Below are positions 44,095 through 52,542 of a stretch of 64,000 nt of DNA, in pieces; position 1 is the stretch's first letter, and each line of letters begins with the position of its first letter. The notes below the pieces were generated by a model. The model did not search any database and had not been told where the DNA came from. It worked only from the letters and a program-made list of their open reading frames with translations. The translations under genes and the position numbers were made by a program. Origin of the DNA: an uncultured Saprospiraceae bacterium (GTDB lineage: Bacteria > Bacteroidota > Bacteroidia > Chitinophagales > Saprospiraceae); NCBI GenBank assembly GCA_937974625.1, contig CALJVJ010000202.1, positions 1 to 64,000 on the forward strand, in the 5' to 3' direction.

Positions 44095-44248
44095 AGGAGT
44101 GATTAGTGATTGGTTGACTAGTGTTTAGTTATGCCAAATACTTATCCAAAAGTTTCTACTATTTCCCAATATAAGTAATAAAGAACGGAACCCAAGAACA
44201 CGTATTATCGGTGTTCCTTCAATAATCCGTGTTAAAGGACAAAACTTG

Positions 44249-44280
44249 TTTGGGCAATCATTCTAGTATTACTAAATTTA
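44249..44280 (+). promoter_or_regulatory. Candidate promoter for the molybdenum hydroxylase large subunit
   Basis: TTTG at 44249-44252 and TAAATTTA at 44273-44280 lie 20 bases apart and match the Bacteroidota pattern with one mismatch in the -7 box. The large-subunit gene would then have a promoter of its own with a leader of about 17 bases. Confidence 0.4.
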
Positions 44281-44303
44281 TTTAGCATAAAATAATCTTA
44301 ATT

Positions 44304-46517
44304 ATGAATCTTATAAAAACATCCCATAATAGAAGGTCTTTTCTTAAAACTTCGACTGTAGCAGGTGGTGGTTTTGTATTAGGTTTTAGTTGGCTGACAG
44401 CTTGTCAAACGGCTGACCCAGTAAAAGAAGCAGTGGTAAAAGCCATGCCAAAAGAATGGTTTAATATCAATTCATTTTTAAAAATAGGAGATAATGGAAT
44501 TGTGACCATTATGTCGCCAAACCCAGAAATTGGACAAAATGTGAAAACCGCGATGCCGATGATTGTAGCGGAAGAATTGGATGTCGCTTGGGAAGATGTT
44601 GTGGTAGAACAAGCACCTTTAAACACCAAAGATTTCTCTCGTCAACTGGCTGGAGGTAGCCAATCTATCCGTCACGGGTGGGATGGGCTTCGAATGGCAG
44701 GGGCAACGGCAAGAAGAATGTTATTGGAAGCAGCAGCAAAGCAATGGGAAGTACCAGTTGGAGAATTAACAACATCAGAAGGAATCATTTACCACAAAGG
44801 AAGTGGTAAAGAAATGGGCTATGGAGACATCGCTTCGGCTGCTAATGGAATGGTAGTGCCAGAAGAAATCGGGTTAAAAGACCCAAAGGATTTTAAGATT
44901 ATTGGTACTGATAGGTTGAATGTTGATGGTAAAAAAATCGTAACAGGACAACCATTGTTTGGTTTAGATATACAGGAAGAGGGGATGAAGATTGCGATGA
45001 TTGTACATCCACCAGCATTCGGGATGAAATTGAAATCTTTTGATGGCGATGCGATTAAATCTATGCCTGGGATTACAGATGTATTTTCCATTAATACCCA
45101 ACCAAAAGGGGTAGAACTGCAATGGTCCGACAAAAATAACGTATTTCCTGAAATGGTAGCTATTGTAGGGGAATCAACTTGGCAAGTAATGAAGGCCAAA
45201 AAAGCCTTAAAAGTAGAGTGGGGTCCGGGGTCAAAATCTGAGAGTAGTGCAGACCATGAGGCTACGTTGACTAAATTTATGTCTCAAAAAGCCAAAGAAG
45301 TGGCTCGTAGAGACGGAAATCCAGAAGCAGTTTTTGCTAGTTCTGATAATAAAATAGTTGAACGAACATACACTGCTCCATTCTTGGCACATAATACAAT
45401 GGAGCCAATGAATTTTTATGCGAATGTCACTGCTGATAAAGCTATTTTAAATGGCCCGATTCAGACACCTGAATTTGCAGAAAAATCAATAGCTTCTTTA
45501 TTGGGCATGGACCCAGAACAAATCACGATTGACATGACTCGGATGGGTGGTGGATTTGGTCGTAGATTATATGGGCACTTTGTAACCGAAGCAGCTTTAA
45601 TTTCTAAACAAGCGAAGTCACCTATTAAATTAGTTTATACTCGGGAAGATGACATGACACATGGTATTTATCGACCAGCTTATAAAGTAACCTATAAAGC
45701 TGCTTTGGATGCTGATAATAACTTAGTAGCTTTTCACGTAAGAGGGGCGGGTACACACGGAAGTCCAGTATTTGCCAACCGTTTTCCAGCTGGAGCAGTA
45801 GACAATTACTTAGCAGAAAATCATACGAAGGAATCTAATATTTCTACTGGAGCTTGGAGAGCGCCAAGGTCTAACTTTATCGCTTGTGCAGAACAATGTT
45901 TCTTGGATGAAGTTGCTAAAGAAGCAGGTAAAGACCCAATTGACTTCCGATTAGCATTATTTGATAAAGCGATTGCCAATCCTGTTGGAGAGAAGAATGA
46001 TTACGATGCAGAACGATATGCAGGTGTTCTAAAATTAGTGAAGGAAAAAGCCAATTGGTCTAATCCTGCTAATGGGGTACATCGAGGTGTTTCCGCTTAT
46101 TTCTGTCATAATTCATATGTAGCGCAAGTTGTAGATGTAGTGATGGAGGATAATTTACCAAAGGTGCAAAAAGTACATTGTGCGGTGGATTGTGGGATTG
46201 TCATTAATCCATTAAGTGCCAAGAATCAGATTGAAGGTGGGATTATTGATGGTATTGGACATGCGATGTTCAGTGGAATGACTTTTGATAACGGGAAACC
46301 AGACCAAACAAACTTTGATACTTATCGATTAATTCGGCATACAGAAGCACCTGCTTCTATTGAGACACATTTTGTCGATAACGGCATCAAACCAACTGGA
46401 TTAGGCGAACCTTCCTTACCTCCAATTGCAGCAGCTGTAGCGAATGCCATTGCTTCTGCTACTGGTGAACGATTATATAGCCAGCCTTTTATTGCAAATA
46501 AAAAGGTTTTAGGATAA
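44304..46517 (+). CDS. Molybdopterin-binding subunit, IorB-type molybdenum hydroxylase
   Basis: A 737-residue large subunit of the xanthine dehydrogenase family. The N-terminus NRRSFLKTSTVAGGGFVLGF is a twin-arginine signal, and the following LTACQT could be a lipobox, so export of the folded cofactor-loaded enzyme to the periplasm, perhaps as a lipoprotein, is expected. The molybdopterin cytosine-dinucleotide binding regions (GGSQSIRHGWDGLRMAGATAR, MTRMGGGFGRRLYG, GAWRAPRSNF) and the active-site Glu in GLGEPSLPPIAAAV (near residue 700) are present. It should hydroxylate an N-heterocycle or aldehyde; the substrate is unknown. Works with the [2Fe-2S] protein just upstream. No XdhC/CoxD-type maturation gene or cytochrome is adjacent. 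Confidence 0.93.
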   Translation: MNLIKTSHNRRSFLKTSTVAGGGFVLGFSWLTACQTADPVKEAVVKAMPKEWFNINSFLKIGDNGIVTIMSPNPEIGQNVKTAMPMIVAEELDVAWEDVVVEQAPLNTKDFSRQLAGGSQSIRHGWDGLRMAGATARRMLLEAAAKQWEVPVGELTTSEGIIYHKGSGKEMGYGDIASAANGMVVPEEIGLKDPKDFKIIGTDRLNVDGKKIVTGQPLFGLDIQEEGMKIAMIVHPPAFGMKLKSFDGDAIKSMPGITDVFSINTQPKGVELQWSDKNNVFPEMVAIVGESTWQVMKAKKALKVEWGPGSKSESSADHEATLTKFMSQKAKEVARRDGNPEAVFASSDNKIVERTYTAPFLAHNTMEPMNFYANVTADKAILNGPIQTPEFAEKSIASLLGMDPEQITIDMTRMGGGFGRRLYGHFVTEAALISKQAKSPIKLVYTREDDMTHGIYRPAYKVTYKAALDADNNLVAFHVRGAGTHGSPVFANRFPAGAVDNYLAENHTKESNISTGAWRAPRSNFIACAEQCFLDEVAKEAGKDPIDFRLALFDKAIANPVGEKNDYDAERYAGVLKLVKEKANWSNPANGVHRGVSAYFCHNSYVAQVVDVVMEDNLPKVQKVHCAVDCGIVINPLSAKNQIEGGIIDGIGHAMFSGMTFDNGKPDQTNFDTYRLIRHTEAPASIETHFVDNGIKPTGLGEPSLPPIAAAVANAIASATGERLYSQPFIANKKVLG

Positions 46518-46538
46518 GTTAAAATTTATCTTCAATTA

Positions 46539-46577
46539 AGCGCTTCTGGTACTTTGTGTACTAGAAGCGCTTTTTTT
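46539..46577 (+). terminator. Rho-independent terminator of the molybdenum hydroxylase genes
   Basis: Stem agcgcttct / agaagcgct (46539-46547 and 46563-46571) extended inwards by ggtac/gtact, and followed by seven T residues. It starts 22 bases after the stop codon. Confidence 0.9.
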
Positions 46578-46696
46578 ATGAACCGAATTGCAACCTCTTT
46601 TCAAATTGTGCACTAGTAAATATAGAATCAATTATTATTTAATAATAAAGGATGTTTGTAAATTTAATTTCATGAAAAATTAAAAACCTACCATGT

Positions 46697-47608
46697 ATGA
46701 AAACACTATCCGTAAGCTTATCCTTCTTTTTTTTGACCTGTTTCGTTTCAATAAGTTTTTCCCAAAATTCATTTTTAAAGACAAAAAATATTTATTTAGA
46801 AGTAAGCCCTTTTTTAGGAGAGCTTCAAATCAAAAATAATCCATTTAATGAAAGTCTTTCTCTAGGATATGGAGGTGCTATATCCTTTGGAATAAGTAAT
46901 AAAAGTTATTGGGGTATAAATGTAGGAGTGGATTTCTTTGCACAAGAATTTTTCCACCATACAAGTTTTACAGTAAATTATTCAAATCCTAATAATACAG
47001 CGATTTCCTTTAGTGATTTCCGTTATGAAAATTTAGAAAATCCCATTTCAAATTACGATGTAGAATTTAGTCTAAAATTTGACGGTACGAATTGCGAGAA
47101 CCCCGACCTACCTCCGGTAGATGGTGAAATGATAAAATTGAGATTTCAACGAGCCAATATTCTTCAACAAATTGGGATTCCTATTAAAATGGAAAAGGCA
47201 ATTGGGAAGAAGAAACTTAAGTTGTATTTAGGGATAGGTGCCAAGCCAATTTTCTTTGTTAGGGAATCTAAAATTTCAAGAAAATATAGAAATAGTGGGT
47301 CTATTATAGTCCGAGACCATAGGCGCAGATGTTATTCAGGGAATAGCGTATTGGAACAAATTACAGTAACCGAACAAAACATAATCTTGAAAAATCAGAA
47401 TATTTTAAATACTAGACTTGATTTAACCTCAGAATTTGGTCTCCTGCATGAAGGAATAAAAAATACCTTCAAAATGACTTTAGTTTATAATCAATCTATC
47501 ACTGGATATACTCAAGTGGATGTAATAAAATATGATGCCCGAACTGTTGGTTTAAAGTTAGGATTAAGAAAAAATATTTTTAAGAAAAAGGTAAATTCTA
47601 GATTTTAA
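46697..47608 (+). CDS. Putative outer-membrane beta-barrel protein
   Basis: A 303-residue exported protein with the signal peptide MKTLSVSLSFFFLTCFVSISFSQ. The mature part has alternating hydrophobic and polar residues and many aromatic-glycine patterns (LEVSPFLGELQIKN, LSLGYGGAISFGISNKSYWGINVGVDFF, KLYLGIGAKPIFFVRES), as in PorT-like eight- to ten-stranded barrels of Bacteroidota. The end does not show a classic terminal Phe, so barrel closure is uncertain. No specific function can be given. It ends 3 bases before the convergent OmpA-fusion gene, with no terminator between. Confidence 0.7.
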   Translation: MKTLSVSLSFFFLTCFVSISFSQNSFLKTKNIYLEVSPFLGELQIKNNPFNESLSLGYGGAISFGISNKSYWGINVGVDFFAQEFFHHTSFTVNYSNPNNTAISFSDFRYENLENPISNYDVEFSLKFDGTNCENPDLPPVDGEMIKLRFQRANILQQIGIPIKMEKAIGKKKLKLYLGIGAKPIFFVRESKISRKYRNSGSIIVRDHRRRCYSGNSVLEQITVTEQNIILKNQNILNTRLDLTSEFGLLHEGIKNTFKMTLVYNQSITGYTQVDVIKYDARTVGLKLGLRKNIFKKKVNSRF

Positions 47609-47611
47609 TCA

Positions 47612-49693
47612 CTATCGCTCTACCACCACCAATTCTGACCTTCGATTCTCTTGGCGCCCCTTATCCGTCTCATTCGTCGCAATAGGGTCTGTCTCTCCAA
47701 ATCCCTGTGCTCGAACGATTCTTTCTGACCCAATACCTTTGCTTAATAAATAAGAACGCACTGCTTTGGCTCTATTTTCAGACAAGGTCAAATTCATCGC
47801 ATCATCGCCTCGACTATCGGTGTGTCCATTGACAGCAATCTTTGCTTTAGGATAGGCAGTTAAAACTTTTACGACGTTATCCAATTGAGCAAAAGAAGTA
47901 TTGGTTAATTCAGCGGAACTGAACGGAAATTGAACAGACTCCAATATGAAAACCTTCGGAATAGTTACTTCTGGAAGGCTTAAAAAATCCGCTATTCTTG
48001 CTTCGGCAGTATTGGAGGTCAAGGCTAATTCTAAAGCAGTTGGACCTAATTTTGCGGGCTCAATAGGCACTTTCCTGATAGGTTTAGGGTCTATTGTTAT
48101 TGGTTCTGGGGGGGGCGCTAGTGTTTTTGCAGCTTCTCCACCACACATTTTAAATAATAGGGCAGCTAAAGCTAATAACGCTAAGACCAACCAAATCCAT
48201 TTCCAAGGAAATCCCCTACTAGGTTTTTCTTCGATTATTTCTTTTCTAAAGGGTGCTTTAGATTCATAAACTGGTTCTAGAATGGGAGGGGATGATACAG
48301 CGGCACTAACACTCTCAATAGCAGGTTCCGTTTCTATTTTGACACCTGGTTGGGGTAGAATAGTATCAATTACATCTGGTTGTTCTTGTATGTCTGGAAC
48401 AATTACTTCTGCTATGTCAGGTATTGGTTCAATAATTATTTCTTCTTGCTCGATTGGTTCAGGTGTTTCGGTTTCTACAGTTCCCGCTACTGTAGCAGCA
48501 TTGACATCCACCTCTGTAACGACTTCGGGTAAGTGAATGGTAAGTTGCTTCTCCTTGGTTACTGGCACCACGTTTACTTCTTGTTCATATCCGGCAACAT
48601 TTGTACGTAAATGTTTTAATGCAGCCAGCATTTCTTTTTCGGCAGTAAAATATCGGCTACGGGCAAAGGATTTACCTTTTTTGTCAATGAAAGAAAAGTA
48701 GAATTGATTTTTACTTTTCTTCCAAGTTTTATACGCTTTTTTCTTGCTACCTTTTTTTATAATTTCAGCTATTGCGGCATCTCGTAATTTTCTTTTTTCA
48801 AAAGGCTTGCTGTATAATAATGCTTGTCCGCCTTCATCATGATAATGGAAATAATGGAGTTTGTTTTTATCACTTTTAAACCCTTCAAAGCCAACTAAAC
48901 CTAAAGGAGCCATTTGTTTTAGATGGTATTTTTCTTTGGCTTGCCGCTTTTTCTTGTTTTTCTTTTTAGGCAATTTGAAAGCTTTTTTAGCATTGCTAGC
49001 CTCTTGTCTCAAAAATGAAATAGCAGATTCCATTTGACTTTGACCTTCAAACATTCGACTTCTCCCAATTTCATAGCCATTGTTGGTTTTGAAAATAAAA
49101 TAGTGTTCTCCATCCTGTTGAACCAATTGAAATCGATTTTCTTCCTTACAATTTTTAATAGTGTCTAAGATGGCTTTTATCCGTCTATTTTTACCATCGT
49201 ACATCCGACTATACAACAAAACTTTACCGTTAGCATCATTAAAATGAAAAAAATGGCCTTTTTTCCCTTCCTCAATCAGTTCAAAACCAGCAAGTTTACT
49301 TGTAGATGTTTTATCAAAATTATAGCGTTCTTCTCTCAAACCTAGTTGTTTTTTGGAGACAACTTGTTTTCCTTGCTTTTGATAATTTACAATAAATTCA
49401 TTTCCAGAATTGGCATAATCTTTTAACCTAGCTAATACATCACTAGCTGCTTCGATATCGTCAAAAGAAGGGCTTTGGGTATAGTCTAAAACTTCAAAAT
49501 AATATTGCTTATTATTTCCTGATTGAATAGCAATTTGTTCATTATCCCTTAAATCAACTAGCACTTCTTGTAATTGGGAAATACAAGCTGTTCTATCTTG
49601 GTAATCACTGCTACTTAAATAAGTTTTTGCGGCATTAGAAATTTGAAAAATATAGTCATCTTTTAGACCAGCCCGAATTAAGTCTATTCTCAT
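47612..49693 (-). CDS. DUF1508-repeat/OmpA fusion protein
   Basis: A 693-residue protein of unusual architecture. The N-terminal ~370 residues hold YegP/DUF1508 modules in at least two tandem pairs (FELIEEGKKGHFFHFNDANGK, FQLVQQDGEHYFIFKTNNGY, FYFSFIDKKGKSFARSRYF), separated by Lys-rich linkers. An acidic, Pro/Val-rich linker leads to one membrane segment at about residues 497-516 (WIWLVLALLALAALLF). The C-terminal ~110 residues are an OmpA peptidoglycan-binding domain with NGHTDSRGDDAMNLTLSENRA. No signal peptide is present, so the DUF1508 part is probably cytoplasmic and the OmpA part periplasmic. This would tie peptidoglycan to a cytoplasmic module of unknown role. Confidence 0.88.
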   Translation of the reverse strand: MRIDLIRAGLKDDYIFQISNAAKTYLSSSDYQDRTACISQLQEVLVDLRDNEQIAIQSGNNKQYYFEVLDYTQSPSFDDIEAASDVLARLKDYANSGNEFIVNYQKQGKQVVSKKQLGLREERYNFDKTSTSKLAGFELIEEGKKGHFFHFNDANGKVLLYSRMYDGKNRRIKAILDTIKNCKEENRFQLVQQDGEHYFIFKTNNGYEIGRSRMFEGQSQMESAISFLRQEASNAKKAFKLPKKKNKKKRQAKEKYHLKQMAPLGLVGFEGFKSDKNKLHYFHYHDEGGQALLYSKPFEKRKLRDAAIAEIIKKGSKKKAYKTWKKSKNQFYFSFIDKKGKSFARSRYFTAEKEMLAALKHLRTNVAGYEQEVNVVPVTKEKQLTIHLPEVVTEVDVNAATVAGTVETETPEPIEQEEIIIEPIPDIAEVIVPDIQEQPDVIDTILPQPGVKIETEPAIESVSAAVSSPPILEPVYESKAPFRKEIIEEKPSRGFPWKWIWLVLALLALAALLFKMCGGEAAKTLAPPPEPITIDPKPIRKVPIEPAKLGPTALELALTSNTAEARIADFLSLPEVTIPKVFILESVQFPFSSAELTNTSFAQLDNVVKVLTAYPKAKIAVNGHTDSRGDDAMNLTLSENRAKAVRSYLLSKGIGSERIVRAQGFGETDPIATNETDKGRQENRRSELVVVER

Positions 49694-49853
49694 AATAGCT
49701 AGGTTTTGTCATTTTATCAATAGGATATAGAAAAATCTGAGGTAAGATAGGAAAATTGATGCTGTACAGGTAATCTACTGTTATATTAATTTTTTTTATA
49801 ATTGATTAGGGCTGTTATTTTTAATCTTTTAAGGCATTATTCCAAAGTAGTAA

Positions 49854-49962
49854 GATAAAAATAAATTCAGATTCTTCAGAGTCAAAGAATTAAGATAAGT
49901 CGTTTAAAATGAACCTCTTAGTTATCTTATTTCTTTGACGAGAATCTAAATTTATTTTTATC
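49854..49962. repeat. Long imperfect palindrome upstream of the sigma/barrel locus
   Basis: Outer arms of 22 bases (gataaaaataaattcagattct at 49854-49875 in part, with its inverted copy at 49941-49962) differ at one position. A second inner stem joins gtcaaagaattaagataa (49881-49898) to ttatcttatttctttgac (49922-49939). The 504-base gap 49694-50197 shows no gene; the rest is AT-rich promoter-like sequence for the two divergent genes. Confidence 0.7.
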
Positions 49963-50197
49963 GCGTTCCAAAGGAATAAAAGCACCATTTTAATTTTTTT
50001 AAATAGCTTGCAACCTCATTCAAAAATATTGCACTAGGTAAAATGAAAAGTATTCTCACTAAAAATACTTATTCAAAATAGATGATTTCAATGGTTTGTT
50101 TACTATTTTACTTGCTGACACAAGTTTCTTAACGTTGATATAGTAATACAAACCATGAATCATCTTATCAAATACGAAAAAACCAATAATCCATCAT

Positions 50198-50743
50198 TTG
50201 AGTAAATCGGATTCTTATATTATTACCGGGTGCAAACAGGGTATCCGAGAAGCACAAAATGAGCTTTTTTTAAAGTTCAGGTCTATGCTTTTTGGTGTCT
50301 GTTTGCGCTATGCTAAGCACCGGCATGAGGCAGAAGACCTTTTGCAGGAGGGGATGATAGTGATATATAGGGATTTGTACCAATATAAACCAATTGGCGC
50401 TTTAGGCGCTTGGTTAAGGAGAGTCATGGTGAATGTATGCTTACAGCATTTACGCAAAAAACATCGAATTATTCCGACTACTTCTATTGAAAATTACGGA
50501 GAACGATTAGAAACGGATGAAGATTTATTTAGTCAATTTAGGGCTAGGGCATTAATTAAAATGGTTCAACAATTACCTCCTGGCTATCGAATGGTCTTCA
50601 ATTTATATGTAATTGAAGGCAATTCTCATCAAGAAATTGCTGATTTATTGGGCATTTCCATAAATACCTCTAAATCACAATTGTCAAGAGCAAAGGCAAC
50701 TTTGCGCAAACTATTGGAAAAAGAACTAGCAGATGAATCTTAG
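50198..50743 (+). CDS. ECF-type RNA polymerase sigma factor
   Basis: A 181-residue sigma factor with region 2 (KFRSMLFGVCLRYAKHRHEAEDLLQEGMIVIYRDLYQYKPIGALGAWLRRVMVNVCLQHLRKK) and region 4 (LPPGYRMVFNLYVIEGNSHQEIADLLGISINTSKSQLSRAKATLRKLL). The start is TTG at 50198; no in-frame ATG precedes region 2. The type, with an acidic EDLLQEG and the hexapeptide GNSHQE, is common in Bacteroidota next to genes for membrane-anchored partner proteins, as here (next gene 112 bases downstream). It probably answers an envelope or surface signal; the target genes are unknown. Confidence 0.92.
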   Translation: MSKSDSYIITGCKQGIREAQNELFLKFRSMLFGVCLRYAKHRHEAEDLLQEGMIVIYRDLYQYKPIGALGAWLRRVMVNVCLQHLRKKHRIIPTTSIENYGERLETDEDLFSQFRARALIKMVQQLPPGYRMVFNLYVIEGNSHQEIADLLGISINTSKSQLSRAKATLRKLLEKELADES

Positions 50744-50854
50744 TAGTAATGAAAAATAAGTTGGTCTTTTAACTGAAACTATTTTTTGCTAAACCTGTAA
50801 TTTATTTTAATTTTTTAAAGTGCCTTTCGGTACTCAACATAGGTAACAAATAAA

Positions 50855-52480
50855 ATGAAAGAAGAAAATAAGCCTGATAATTTGGAGCAGTTTTTCCAAA
50901 GAGTACTTAGGGGACATGAAGAAGACCCTGGTGCTGCTTTTTGGGACAGGATTGCGCCAAATATTCCTCCTAAACCGAAGGGTAAATCGCCATTTGTTTA
51001 CAAAGGATGGATGATTATCCTTGCTTTTTTGAGTGGATTAATAGTCAGTACATGTTTACTGAATTGGCAATCAAACACGCTTACAATTGACCGATTGGGA
51101 AAAGAATTATTATTAAAAGAAACGCAAATTGTTGAGATGGAACAAACCATTACTCAACTTCAAAATACCCTTGTAATTAATGAAAATCTAAATGAAAAAG
51201 AAGTCAGTTCTTTGAAAGAAGCGTCAGAAATCACCCAACGTCTTTTGACAAGTAAAGCTGAAAATTTAAAAGAACTAAAGAAGTTAGTTCAAAATTTATC
51301 AGCCGAAAAAGAACGTCTCATTAAGCTGGAAATTGCCCGCGAAACAAGTGTTGTAGCTGCTGCTGAAAAAAATGTAAGTAGTGAGCTACAACCTTTTTAT
51401 GTTGATGGTAAAGTAGGAAGTCTATTTGATACACCTAGTCAGATGACTGCGAATTATAAGTTGAGCCATTTATTATTTGATAATCAATTGATTAGCAATA
51501 GTTTTTTTGCTGGAAACAATGGAATTTATCAACAAGAAAAAGAGCTGGTACCTGCACCAACTAATAATTTTGACCATTTGCCAATGAAGGAAAAGTTAGC
51601 CATTGATTATCCATTAAACATGTTTGATTTAACAGAAGCGGATAAAAGAACCTTATTACCTAATTCAGTTGAGATGATGTCTTTTGGCTTGGGAGAAGAT
51701 GCTTTGACCTCTTATATAACGGCTACTTTTAATCCAATTTCAAGCTACAAGTATAATTTGAATGGCTACAAACCGAGACCTTCAGCCATAGCAGAATCAG
51801 CGGGTATTTCGACCTCATGGAATTGGAGTGTTTATGGAGGATTTGAAACCAAATCTAAATGGTCAGTACAGGTGGGATTAGATTTTAATAAATTAATTAT
51901 AGTAAAAGAGAGTTTAAATAATATCAGATTTAATACAAATGAAGCGACGAGGGTCAATGGAGGCTTTTTATATTCATTTAATCAGCGCTCTGACGGTGCA
52001 TTAGGGCAAGTAGTCGTCAACACAAATATTCTTAATCAATTAAAGAATGATGGAAAGGATGTGTTAAATGGTGATTTATTTAGTCTGTCTGTGCGTACGA
52101 AACAGCCCGTTCGAATTGTTAGGTTACCCATTATGGGAGGATATCGAATAGATTTATCCAAGCGTTTTTATGCCACACCTAAGTTAGGGATTTCAGCGGT
52201 TTGGAAAATTAAAGACCAAACCGAATTAGAATCAGTTAAAACCTTGTCTGAAAGAATCAGTGTTCAAAAAACCAACATATTCCTAACGTCTACGAGTACA
52301 ACAGAGTCTTTAGAAGCTAATTTTCGAACGGAATTTGGCTATAGATGGAGACCGCGTTGGTACCTTATTGCAGAGCCTCGTTTCAAGTATAGTGGGAAAG
52401 GATTATTTAGATATAAAGATTTGGAGTTGGTGGACACACCGTTTCATTTAATGTTCGGCATTCGATTTAATGTAGACTAG
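50855..52480 (+). CDS. Membrane-anchored coiled-coil/beta-barrel partner of the ECF sigma factor
   Basis: A 541-residue protein with four visible parts. Residues ~1-45 (NLEQFFQRVLRGHEEDPGAAFWDRIAPNI) resemble the short cytoplasmic sigma-binding part of Bacteroidota anti-sigma proteins. One membrane segment follows (~51-69, GWMIILAFLSGLIVSTCLL). Residues ~75-170 are a coiled coil (KETQIVEMEQTITQLQNTL, EITQRLLTSKAENLKELKKL). The C-terminal ~230 residues look like a PorT-type outer-membrane barrel (WNWSVYGGFETKSKWSVQVGLDF ... FHLMFGIRFNVD). If correct, one chain would reach from cytoplasm to outer membrane. Pairing with the upstream sigma factor is inferred from gene order and N-terminus. Confidence 0.8.
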   Translation: MKEENKPDNLEQFFQRVLRGHEEDPGAAFWDRIAPNIPPKPKGKSPFVYKGWMIILAFLSGLIVSTCLLNWQSNTLTIDRLGKELLLKETQIVEMEQTITQLQNTLVINENLNEKEVSSLKEASEITQRLLTSKAENLKELKKLVQNLSAEKERLIKLEIARETSVVAAAEKNVSSELQPFYVDGKVGSLFDTPSQMTANYKLSHLLFDNQLISNSFFAGNNGIYQQEKELVPAPTNNFDHLPMKEKLAIDYPLNMFDLTEADKRTLLPNSVEMMSFGLGEDALTSYITATFNPISSYKYNLNGYKPRPSAIAESAGISTSWNWSVYGGFETKSKWSVQVGLDFNKLIIVKESLNNIRFNTNEATRVNGGFLYSFNQRSDGALGQVVVNTNILNQLKNDGKDVLNGDLFSLSVRTKQPVRIVRLPIMGGYRIDLSKRFYATPKLGISAVWKIKDQTELESVKTLSERISVQKTNIFLTSTSTTESLEANFRTEFGYRWRPRWYLIAEPRFKYSGKGLFRYKDLELVDTPFHLMFGIRFNVD

Positions 52481-52488
52481 AAGGGTTA

Positions 52489-52528
52489 GTTGTAAGTGGT
52501 AAGTTTATAATGATTTACCACTTACAAC
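52489..52528. terminator. Bidirectional hairpin between convergent genes
   Basis: A perfect 14-bp stem (gttgtaagtggtaa at 52489-52502 and ttaccacttacaac at 52515-52528) with a 12-base loop, in the 62-base gap between two convergent stop codons. T runs are weak, so it may act through structure alone. Confidence 0.75.
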
Positions 52529-52542
52529 TCACTACTGAAAAA

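Noticed and set aside
48282-48536. Ser/Thr/Val-rich 84-codon plus-strand frame
   Set aside because: Antisense of the acidic linker of the OmpA fusion protein; composition is explained by that.
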